A program made the position numbers and the translations under genes. From contig NZ_JABBPG010000003.1 of assembly GCF_013140855.1 (NCBI RefSeq), positions 1-64,000 of the forward strand: DNA of 64,000 nucleotides. The letters run 5' to 3'. Origin of the DNA: Pseudoalteromonas caenipelagi. Its GTDB lineage: Bacteria > Pseudomonadota > Gammaproteobacteria > Enterobacterales > Alteromonadaceae. Shown here piece after piece: positions 17,950 to 26,088 of this stretch. Position 1 is the stretch's first letter. Every line of letters begins with the position of its first letter. The notes beneath the pieces are model-generated. The model did no database searches. It worked only from the letters and a program-made list of their open reading frames with translations, and was not told the origin of the DNA.

Positions 17950-20472
17950 GTGGGCAGTCGAAAATTAGCATTTATCCCCTTCCTTTTAGCCTGTACCGCG
18001 ATGAGTCGTGGTGAGGTTGCATTCGCAAAGAACGTTGACTGGTCAGTTAATAATAAGCCTGAACTTCATAGTGACAGTTTGGACAAGGCTGTTGCGGGCC
18101 TTCTTTCAAAAATGACATTAGAGCAGAAAGTGGCGCAGATGATACAACCTGAAATTGGTTATCTTAGCGTTGAACAAATGCGTCGATACGGGTTTGGCTC
18201 TTACCTCAATGGCGGAAATACTGCGCCATATGGCTTAAAGCGAGCAGATCAAAAAACATGGCTTAAATATGCCGATGAAATGTATGAAGCTTCCGTTGAT
18301 GGGTCCATAGATGGCAGCAAAATCCCGACTGTGTGGGGCACTGATGCGATGCATGGTCACAGCAATGTGTTTGGTGCGACGCTTTTCCCGCATAATATTG
18401 GTTTAGGGGCAACAAGAAACCCTGCATTAATAGCTGAAATAGGCCGAGCAACAGCAAAGGAAGTTGCTGCAACCGGCATTGAGTGGGTCTTTGCGCCAAC
18501 CGTGGCGGTGGTGAGAGATGATCGCTGGGGCCGAACTTACGAAAGTTACTCAGAAGACCCCGAAATCGTCGCACGTTATGCCGGCAGAATGGTTGCAGGT
18601 ATCCAAGGTACATACAATCAAGACTACCTAGAAGGCTACCATCGGCTCGCGACTGCCAAACACTTCATCGGTGATGGTGGGACTGAGAATGGCATAGACA
18701 GGGGCAACACGGTAATTGATGAGCGTACACTTAGGGATATTCACGGCGCAGGCTACTTTTCTGCTTTGCAAGCCGGGGTACAGTCCGTTATGGCGTCGTT
18801 TAATAGTTGGAATGGCGAAAGAGTGCACGGGCATAAATATTTACTGACCGATGTTTTAAAAGGCCAAATGGGGTTTGAGGGCTTTGTGGTGAGTGATTGG
18901 AATGCGCATAAATTTGTTGATGGATGTGATTTACAACAGTGCGCAGCCGCAATTAATGCGGGTGTCGATGTTTTAATGGTGCCAGAACATTTTGAGGCAT
19001 TTTTTCACAATACGGTCAGGCAGGTACAAGAAGGGGTCATTCCGCTATCCAGAATTGATGATGCAGTCGGGCGGTTTCTTAAAGCAAAAATGCGCTGGGG
19101 GCTTTTTTCTCGCCCCAAACCCTCAATGCGAGTAGAGTCAAAGCACCCAGAATGGTTTAACGCAAAAGCACATCGAGAACTGGCTGAAAAAGCGGTTCGA
19201 CAATCATTGGTCTTGCTTAAAAACAACGGGCACGTTTTGCCGATTTCTCCTAAAAGCCGAATACTGGTAGCGGGGAAAGGTGCAGACAATATCGCAATGC
19301 AAGCTGGAGGCTGGAGTGTATCCTGGCAGGGCAGCGAGAACACAAATGCAGATTTCCCCCATGCGACATCAATTTACCAAGGGTTGCGTCAACAGGTTGT
19401 GGCAGCAAACGGGGCGATTTCATTAAGTGTTGATGGTAGTTACGACATCAAACCCGATGTGGCAATTGTTGTCATCGGAGAGCAACCTTATGCTGAATGG
19501 TTTGGTGATATTAAAACGCTTGACTTTGGACAGATTGATAATGAAAGCTTAGCTATTTTAAAGCGCCTTAAAGCGGAGCATATTCCAACAGTAACTGTTT
19601 TTCTTAGTGGTAGGCCGCTGTGGGTGAATAAAGAGCTCAATGCTTCCGATGCATTTGTCGCTGCTTGGCTACCTGGCTCTGAAGGGCAAGGCGTTGCCGA
19701 TGTTATTCTGGCCGATGCCAACGGCAGCGTACAGCATGACTTTAGCGGTAAGCTGAGTTTTTCGTGGCCAAGGTATGACAACCAGTTTACTGTTAACAGG
19801 AATGATAAGCAGTATGAGCCCCTATTTCCTTATGGCTATGGATTAACGTATAAAGATTCAATAACTCAGGGAGCTGTGAGTGAAATTGTCAGTAAACAAA
19901 CAGAGCAAGTAGACACGGATAATATCCCCTTGTTTGTTCGCAACCTTTCACCCGATGTAAAATGGGGAATGTTGGATGGCTCAGCGCCGCTGGCATTAGT
20001 TGACGGCCCTTCTGGTATCAGCCCTGACGGCTATTCCCTGTCCATGCAGTCAGTGAATTTAGCGTATCAGGAAGATGCCAGAAAGTTTGTATGGCATTCC
20101 AGTGACAAATCGGCGAGTGCCATTTTGCATTTCGTCACTCCAAAAAGCGCTAAAGGTGTGCTGGCAAGTCGATTCCTTGAGTTGAAGATGCGCCCTGACG
20201 TTAAGAAGGATAACACTTTTAGGCTACAGGCACTGTGTAGCGGTGACATTTGCTCCAACTCGGTTAATTCCTCGACACTCGCAACACGACTGAAAAAGGG
20301 GGTCTGGAATGACGTCAGTATTGAGATTGGATGCCATAAGATCAATTCAGTGAGTAAAACGGGCTTAGATGCACTGCGCATTGTAACGAAAGGGTTGGCA
20401 AGTCTCGCCGTGGCAGACGTTGCGCTGGTAAAATCGCCTAAAGAGGGTTCCCAGTTGTTTTCCTGTCCCTGA
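17950..20472 (+). CDS. GH3 exo-beta-glucosidase/glucanase (ExoP-like)
   Basis: An 840-residue GH3 enzyme. The frame is open from 17806, inside the GH16 gene, but AAGGAG at 17937-17942 is 7 bases before the GTG at 17950, which starts a signal sequence (hydrophobic core FIPFLLACTAM, cleavage near AFA), so I use GTG. An LLAC lipobox is a weak alternative. The (alpha/beta)8 domain includes FAPTVAVVRDDRWGRTYESY and AKHFIGDGG, and nucleophile Asp316 in VVSDWN. The second alpha/beta domain and a C-terminal beta-domain follow. The architecture matches the Pseudoalteromonas exo-1,3/1,4-beta-glucanase ExoP. Role: release of glucose from beta-glucan oligosaccharides. Confidence 0.9.
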   Translation: MGSRKLAFIPFLLACTAMSRGEVAFAKNVDWSVNNKPELHSDSLDKAVAGLLSKMTLEQKVAQMIQPEIGYLSVEQMRRYGFGSYLNGGNTAPYGLKRADQKTWLKYADEMYEASVDGSIDGSKIPTVWGTDAMHGHSNVFGATLFPHNIGLGATRNPALIAEIGRATAKEVAATGIEWVFAPTVAVVRDDRWGRTYESYSEDPEIVARYAGRMVAGIQGTYNQDYLEGYHRLATAKHFIGDGGTENGIDRGNTVIDERTLRDIHGAGYFSALQAGVQSVMASFNSWNGERVHGHKYLLTDVLKGQMGFEGFVVSDWNAHKFVDGCDLQQCAAAINAGVDVLMVPEHFEAFFHNTVRQVQEGVIPLSRIDDAVGRFLKAKMRWGLFSRPKPSMRVESKHPEWFNAKAHRELAEKAVRQSLVLLKNNGHVLPISPKSRILVAGKGADNIAMQAGGWSVSWQGSENTNADFPHATSIYQGLRQQVVAANGAISLSVDGSYDIKPDVAIVVIGEQPYAEWFGDIKTLDFGQIDNESLAILKRLKAEHIPTVTVFLSGRPLWVNKELNASDAFVAAWLPGSEGQGVADVILADANGSVQHDFSGKLSFSWPRYDNQFTVNRNDKQYEPLFPYGYGLTYKDSITQGAVSEIVSKQTEQVDTDNIPLFVRNLSPDVKWGMLDGSAPLALVDGPSGISPDGYSLSMQSVNLAYQEDARKFVWHSSDKSASAILHFVTPKSAKGVLASRFLELKMRPDVKKDNTFRLQALCSGDICSNSVNSSTLATRLKKGVWNDVSIEIGCHKINSVSKTGLDALRIVTKGLASLAVADVALVKSPKEGSQLFSCP

Positions 20473-20482
20473 CGAAATTGAA

Positions 20483-20516
20483 AACGGACAGAGCAACGCT
20501 GTCCGTTATTATTTTT
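20483..20516 (+). terminator. Rho-independent terminator after the GH3 gene
   Basis: AACGGACAG pairs with CTGTCCGTT around a 7-base loop, followed by ATTATTTTT. It separates the glucanase genes from the sensor kinase, which is therefore read through weakly or has its own promoter. Confidence 0.8.
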
Positions 20517-20535
20517 GAAAGTATTATAATTAGTT

Positions 20536-21591
20536 ATGGTTAAGTTTATTGCACGTCCTAATTTATTTTGGTTTTGTCAGTATTGCGGATGGACAGTTTA
20601 CGCAATACTGACAGAAGTTATGATAAAGATCCCCGGTGAGGAACCGTGGGAAATACACCTGCCTCATCTCATTTTAGATACCTTATCCGGGTTTGGAATA
20701 ACCTTGATGCTTCGGGCTTTCTATTCAAAAACACAGCAGCTTAATTGGCTGACGGTGAGTGTGAACATTGTTGTTTTGGTCGTCGCATCCCTGCTTTGGA
20801 CGCAGTTCAAATGGTTTTCGTTGCAGGGATTGTATGGCGCTTTGTGGACACCCATGTCATGGTTTGACTTTGGGACATGGACAAGCGCATCACTGACCAT
20901 GCTCGCTACCTGGACTGCGGGTTACTACGGTTTTAAGAGCTACTTGAATAACGTAGAGCAACGGGAAAAAGCAGAAAAAGCGCTTAATCTTGCCAAAGAG
21001 GCACAGTTGAAAATGTTGAGATATCAGCTCAATCCCCATTTTATGTTCAACAGTATCAACGCCATTTGTACTTTGATCCTTAAAAATGAAAATACAAATG
21101 CCGTCAACATGCTGGAAAAGCTCTGTGATTTCCTGCGTTATAGTTTATATACCGAACCGTTGGCGAAAATTCCGGTATCAGAGGAAGTGGCAATACTAAA
21201 AACCTATTTAGATATTGAGAAAAGCCGATTTCAGTCGAATTTAGATGTAACGATTGTGACAGATGTAAAGTGTGACTCTACACTCATTCCTTCTTTACTC
21301 ATTCAGCCTTTGGTCGAAAACGTACTGAAGCACGGCATGTTGCCCAACCAGACACTGAAAATGAACATAGAATTTAAATCCACCACAAATGGGATCACCA
21401 TATCCGTCATCGACAATGGTAAGGGCTTTTTGGAACAGCATGGTTGTAAACGAGGCGTAGGACTGAATAATTGCCAAGACAGGTTGCAGTTAACTTATCA
21501 GGGCAGAGCCAATCTAAATATGGGCAATAAAAAAGAGGGGGGCGCCTGGGTAACGCTGTTTATTCCTGCCGAAGCGGGGGGAAGTCAATGA
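20536..21591 (+). CDS. LytS/AlgZ-type sensor histidine kinase
   Basis: A 351-residue membrane kinase. Four hydrophobic segments (about 11-30, 44-62, 73-89, 117-134) precede a helical linker and a His_kinase domain with phospho-acceptor His168 in LRYQLNPHFMFNS. The ATPase N-box (LIQPLVENVLKHG) and G-box (DNGKGF) are present. It overlaps the following LytTR regulator by four bases (ATGA), so the two are a cognate pair. Being directly downstream of the glucanase genes, it probably senses the state of glucan uptake (inference). Confidence 0.87.
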   Translation: MVKFIARPNLFWFCQYCGWTVYAILTEVMIKIPGEEPWEIHLPHLILDTLSGFGITLMLRAFYSKTQQLNWLTVSVNIVVLVVASLLWTQFKWFSLQGLYGALWTPMSWFDFGTWTSASLTMLATWTAGYYGFKSYLNNVEQREKAEKALNLAKEAQLKMLRYQLNPHFMFNSINAICTLILKNENTNAVNMLEKLCDFLRYSLYTEPLAKIPVSEEVAILKTYLDIEKSRFQSNLDVTIVTDVKCDSTLIPSLLIQPLVENVLKHGMLPNQTLKMNIEFKSTTNGITISVIDNGKGFLEQHGCKRGVGLNNCQDRLQLTYQGRANLNMGNKKEGGAWVTLFIPAEAGGSQ

Positions 21592-22388
21592 AGCGATTAA
21601 AGACATTACTAGTAGATGATGAAACCAGTGCACTGGAGGGGCTTAATATCCGGTTACGCAATGTCGGTGATATTGAAATTATTGGTGAAGCTACGAGTGT
21701 TGATGGCGCACTTAAAATTCTTGAGGAAAAAACACCAGACCTTATTTTTCTTGATATAGAAATGCCAGAAAAATCAGGCTTTGAGTTATTAAAGCATTTT
21801 CAGCCAGACAATTATCCTGCCATTATATTTGTCACTGCCTATCATCAATATGCCATAAAAGCCTTTGAGGTTAGGGCATTAGATTATTTGCTTAAGCCTA
21901 TTCGTCAAGAAAGACTTGAAGAGGCAATTCAGCGGGTTAGAGAACATAGCGCACCGACTTCACCTAAAAACAGCGTTCTTGCTGTTGCGGGCGATCTTAA
22001 AAGTCTGGATGATTTGGAGTCAAAAGATAACTCAAGCTATTATGTCGAGGACGAAAAGCTTGTTATTGTTGATGGTCGGAGCTCTAGACAATTGGTAGCT
22101 TTTGACGAGATATATTGGATAGATGCAGCGGGTGATTATATGTGTATTCATACACAGGTAGAGACGTTTGTTATGAGGGCGAGAATGAAAAATCTGATTA
22201 ACCATATTCTGCCACCGGAATTTATTCGAATACATAAATCCTCAATTGTGAATTTAAAACATATTCGAAGTCTCGAAGCGCTCAGAAATGCTGAATTCAA
22301 TGCCTATCTAACAAACAATAATGTACTTAAGGTGAGTCGCACTTACAGCGCAAATCTGAAAGCGAAATTACCTACACGATATTATTGA
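21588..22388 (+). CDS. LytTR family response regulator
   Basis: A 266-residue regulator with a receiver domain at about 4-120 (phospho-acceptor Asp56 in LIFLDIEMP, Lys in LLKPI) and a LytTR DNA-binding domain at about 160-262 (EIYWIDAAGDYMCIHT, then FIRIHKSSIVNLKHI). Such regulators bind paired direct repeats upstream of their targets. The start overlaps the kinase stop. The likely target is the TonB receptor-GH16-GH3 unit upstream, but I did not find an obvious paired repeat there. Confidence 0.9.
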   Translation: MKRLKTLLVDDETSALEGLNIRLRNVGDIEIIGEATSVDGALKILEEKTPDLIFLDIEMPEKSGFELLKHFQPDNYPAIIFVTAYHQYAIKAFEVRALDYLLKPIRQERLEEAIQRVREHSAPTSPKNSVLAVAGDLKSLDDLESKDNSSYYVEDEKLVIVDGRSSRQLVAFDEIYWIDAAGDYMCIHTQVETFVMRARMKNLINHILPPEFIRIHKSSIVNLKHIRSLEALRNAEFNAYLTNNNVLKVSRTYSANLKAKLPTRYY

Positions 22389-22594
22389 ACTGCCATCGTG
22401 GTTATTCGATCGTTGGTGATAGACTAAAAACGAAAACAACAGTTTTACCCAGGGCTCCAGAGATAGATACGCTGCGGGGTAGGGCCTCACTGCACTCGGG
22501 CGCTGCTTAAGGGGGTACCCGAAATTCTGTTTATGGTACATATGCGACCACTCGGTTTTATTGAGCCACTTTAATCGGATAAAACATATTAAGC

Positions 22595-24988
22595 TTAAAA
22601 AAGTCCTAATTGAGGTTCGCTCAGTTGCTTAAAATCGTAGCCCACGAAAGGTAAGATAGCTTCGGCAATCGGCTTGAGCTGCCTGTCTATATAGTGCTGA
22701 TAGTCGATAGGGCTCTCCAAATACTCCTTTGGTTCAGGGCCATTAATGGTTATTAAATACTCGATCTGACCTCGATTTTGGTACTGCAGTGGTCGTCCTA
22801 AATTGGCATTTTTCTCATCGGCCATTCGCGCCGCTCGAACATGAGGAGGGATATTTTTTTCGTATTCGTGCAGCCGTCGACGCAATCGTTTTTCATAAGT
22901 GAGCATGTGATCAAATTCACCCATTTGAGTGCGTTCAACGATGCTTCTCACATAACTAGATGGATCTTGGTTATGAAATACCATCATATAAAGGTTTTTC
23001 TGAAATTCCTGAGCGAGAGGTGTCCAGTCTGATCGTGCACTCTCAAGGCCTTTAAAAATAATCTCATCAGCATTGCCTTTGCTTACTAGTCCTGCGTAGC
23101 GCTTTTTTGACCCAGTTTCTGAGCCGCGAATGGTTGGCATCAAAAACTTACGGTAATGTGTTTCATACTCCAGCTCCAAGAATGACTTGATCCCGAAACG
23201 TTGTTTTAGCTCTTGTTTCCACCAAGCATTTATTTTATCAATGAGCTTCTTGCCAATCTCATCGGCTTGTTGATCTGAATAGGCACGATTAAGCGCAACA
23301 AAAGTCGAGTCAGTATCACCGTAAATGACCACATAGCCTTGCTCTTCTATCAATCGTTTAGTTGTTTTCATGATTTCGTGGCCACGCATTGTAATACTGG
23401 AAGCCAAACGGGTATCAAAAAAGCGACACCCAGAAGAACCCAACACACCGTAGAATGAATTCATAATAATTTTTAAGGCTTGAGAAAAGGCTAGATCATT
23501 ATTTTTCTTCGCTAGATCACGAGCTTGCCAAATATCTTGCACCATCTTAGGTAAAAAGTGCTTTTTCCTATGAAACTGCCCGCCACGGAACCCCTCGATA
23601 GCACTATCTTTTGTATTGCCTACTGTCAGTCGAAGTCCTTCTATAAGCCCAATCGGGTCTATAAGAAATGAACGAATGATCGCAGGGTAGAGGCTCTTGT
23701 AGTCAAGGACAATAACTGAATCATAAAGGCCTGGAAGTGAATCCATTACATAGCCCCCAGGAGAAGCTACCCAGTCTTCAGGGTGCATGTTGGGTGCTAC
23801 ATAACCCGAACGATGTAACTGTGGTAGGTATAGGTTAGTGAAGGCTGCGACTGAACCACCAACGCGGTCTAGTTCAAGACCGGTCAAGCAGGAACGCTCA
23901 ATGGCAAAATCTAATAGCTGGGTTTTATCAAAGATTCGATTGACCAAAATACAGTCTTGCAAGTTGTACATAGCCAATGAAGGTTTGTCCGAGCGAAACA
24001 TTTTATTGATCTCTTCCATTCGATCATTCTTGTTATGAATAATCTTACCTTCACCTAACAACTCTTGTGAGACGGACTCGAGCGACCAAGAACGGAAATG
24101 GTAGGTCGCTGTTTTGAGCATATCAATGCCATCGATCACAACACGTCCTGGGATTGAAATAAAGCCTTGCTGGTTATTACCTGAACGAAAAAATGCTTTA
24201 GTGTTATTACGGCCAATGGCCAGTGATACGTTATTACATAAAGCTCGCTTGTCTAACAAGCGAAAGTCGAAATCGATAATATTCCAGCCAATGATGACAT
24301 CAGGGTCGAATACCTGAAACCATTGATTGAGAGCGAGCAAAAGGGACCTCTCATCTGCGACCCATTGAATCGGAGTCGATGCTGGCTCAGGTTGGCCGAT
24401 CATAATTACTCGGCTATCCCTGTCGCAATCAAGCCCAATAGAATATAACTCCCCTTTTTCAGAGCACTCAATATCAAGTGATACCACGCATAAGTTTGGT
24501 TTGAAATGACCAGGGCGGCACTTGAACGCCGAAATATAGTAGTGATTGCGACGTGCGACTTGATGCCCTGTAAACGCGATACTGCCTTTAATGAATCGTT
24601 CCATCAAATATCGGTCAGCTAGGCGAATGTCACTTTCATAAGCAACGATGTTGTATTGTTCAAGTATATTGACAGCTTTATTGGCATTCCCAATAGTAGC
24701 GAAGTAACACGCTGCGACAGAGTAATCTTGAAGCGTCTTAAGAGGTAAAGGTTTTATTTCAAACTTAAGGCCTTGATGAATGAACAATACCTTAGCTCTT
24801 TCGACATTACTTGTTTCGATGAAAAAGGTCGGGCGTTCACCCTCAATATCCAGCTGTGCGGGCCCTTGAGGTGTGGATATCCAAAGTTCGATAACTGTTC
24901 TGTTACCTTTGTCTTTGGCTTGCCGAGTTAAAACAAAACCCTGATTTATGTTCAATCGACTTCCTGAATTATGTTTGATACGTCTCAC
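22595..24988 (-). CDS. polB: DNA polymerase II (family B)
   Basis: A 797-residue translesion/repair polymerase. The exonuclease carries Asp172/Glu174 (SLDIEC), IIGWNIIDFD near 232-241 and YNLQD at 341-345. Polymerase motifs are DYKSLYPAII at 429-438, KIIMNSFYG at 506-514 and YGDTDS at 556-561. The C-terminus QLGLF resembles a beta-clamp-binding peptide. All catalytic residues are intact. The listed start is a GTG without a clear ribosome-binding site. A TTG at 24955, preceded by AGGAAG, starts just before the conserved QGFVLTR and is a good alternative. No LexA box was found upstream. Confidence 0.93.
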   Translation of the reverse strand: MRRIKHNSGSRLNINQGFVLTRQAKDKGNRTVIELWISTPQGPAQLDIEGERPTFFIETSNVERAKVLFIHQGLKFEIKPLPLKTLQDYSVAACYFATIGNANKAVNILEQYNIVAYESDIRLADRYLMERFIKGSIAFTGHQVARRNHYYISAFKCRPGHFKPNLCVVSLDIECSEKGELYSIGLDCDRDSRVIMIGQPEPASTPIQWVADERSLLLALNQWFQVFDPDVIIGWNIIDFDFRLLDKRALCNNVSLAIGRNNTKAFFRSGNNQQGFISIPGRVVIDGIDMLKTATYHFRSWSLESVSQELLGEGKIIHNKNDRMEEINKMFRSDKPSLAMYNLQDCILVNRIFDKTQLLDFAIERSCLTGLELDRVGGSVAAFTNLYLPQLHRSGYVAPNMHPEDWVASPGGYVMDSLPGLYDSVIVLDYKSLYPAIIRSFLIDPIGLIEGLRLTVGNTKDSAIEGFRGGQFHRKKHFLPKMVQDIWQARDLAKKNNDLAFSQALKIIMNSFYGVLGSSGCRFFDTRLASSITMRGHEIMKTTKRLIEEQGYVVIYGDTDSTFVALNRAYSDQQADEIGKKLIDKINAWWKQELKQRFGIKSFLELEYETHYRKFLMPTIRGSETGSKKRYAGLVSKGNADEIIFKGLESARSDWTPLAQEFQKNLYMMVFHNQDPSSYVRSIVERTQMGEFDHMLTYEKRLRRRLHEYEKNIPPHVRAARMADEKNANLGRPLQYQNRGQIEYLITINGPEPKEYLESPIDYQHYIDRQLKPIAEAILPFVGYDFKQLSEPQLGLF

Positions 24989-25034
24989 TACTTTGGTGAT
25001 GATATCAAAAATCTTTGAATGTCAGAGGAATTTT

Positions 25035-25885
25035 AATTTTTTGTATTGGCCTAATTAAGATTAATCGAAGGGCTCTATAGTCGAAAAAGAGTCGAAAAAG
25101 TGCGATAGAAGAGTTTTATGAAGGACACTTATCACGCGATTTATATCACCTCCCTCACATTGTTGCTTAGCATACAGGTGTGCGTCAGCGAGTCAAACAT
25201 GACGATGACAAATGTTATCTCAAACCACTAAAATCATTATGATTAGCCTACATGGTGTGTTGGGCTCCAAACCACACCGTATGTACGACCCTCGCTTATC
25301 CTGCTTATTCACATTGTGCACTCATAAAATTATGCAAAAATTAACCGAAGTAGAGGCTTCGATTTTATCTACGGTTATGCCAATGATTTGGCTCTAAGAA
25401 GTGCTATTTAGGTGAGGTTTATGTTAACAAAAAGAGTGGGCGTGTGTTTAAGGGGGTGGCAAGTGTGCGTAGTGATTGAACTGAAATTGCTAAAAAACAT
25501 CAACAAGATGTTATTGGGGGGCTTTTTGGTGGTATAGACTTGTTTTGTATAATAAAAGGGTACAAAGGGTGTGTTTACGCAGGTGAAACTGATTGCTTGT
25601 TGCTATATTTAAAATAGCTAAGGAGGGGGTAGAACACGATGTAAAAAATATTCCTCGGCACGTTAAAGTAGCAAAAGAAAAAGAGCGCAGAGACAAAAAC
25701 TATCACTGTAAAAAAGGTGACGCAGCTAAGTGTTTTGTAACCAAAACGGGGCCTTGGGGCAACCCACCCCTTGAGAACCTTGGTTGTGTCACTATGTTGA
25801 GAAACAAATATATCCCATCCTTATGATGCTCCTTGATTACGAAAATGTTCTTTTTCAGTTAACCGAACAAAAAAAGTTTTCCTTT
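25035..25885 (+). pseudogene. Decayed C-terminal half of a second polB-like gene
   Basis: Reading the plus strand with several frameshifts and stops recovers PolB segments in correct order. Examples: RLIEGL (intact polB GLIEGL), AIEEFYEG (AIEGFRGG), KIIMISLHGVLGS (KIIMNSFYGVLGS), FIYGYAND (VIYGDTDS), FKGVASVRSD (FKGLESARSD), NIPRHVKVAKEKERRDKN (NIPPHVRAARMADEKN) and HYVEKQIYPI (HYIDRQLKPI), ending near the PolB C-terminus. The span equals about residues 440-797 of the intact gene. The catalytic YGDTDS is lost and stop codons interrupt it. It starts some 45 bases from the intact polB start, in divergent orientation. Substitutions are many, so it is an old duplicate or a remnant of a diverged homologue. 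Confidence 0.8.
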
Positions 25886-25967
25886 AAAGATCATTAAATT
25901 GTTTACCATTTGTGTATTTCCTGTTGTGCCTTTTATGGGTAATTGATGAAAATTAAATAATTTACGG

Positions 25968-25996
25968 TTGACGCTAACGTCAATGCTTGTTTAATA
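25968..25996 (+). promoter_or_regulatory. Candidate sigma-70 promoter of the first tandem TonB receptor
   Basis: TTGACG and TTAATA are separated by 17 bases. The predicted transcript has a leader of about 85 bases, including a TTGCATCAGTGCAA hairpin, before the receptor ATG. Confidence 0.45.
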
Positions 25997-26088
25997 TTCA
26001 TGGTGAATGTTGCATCAGTGCAACTTCCCATAAGGGCAAAGCCCATAAAAAATTACAAGCTACTAACAAGTAGTCCAGGGAGATACAA

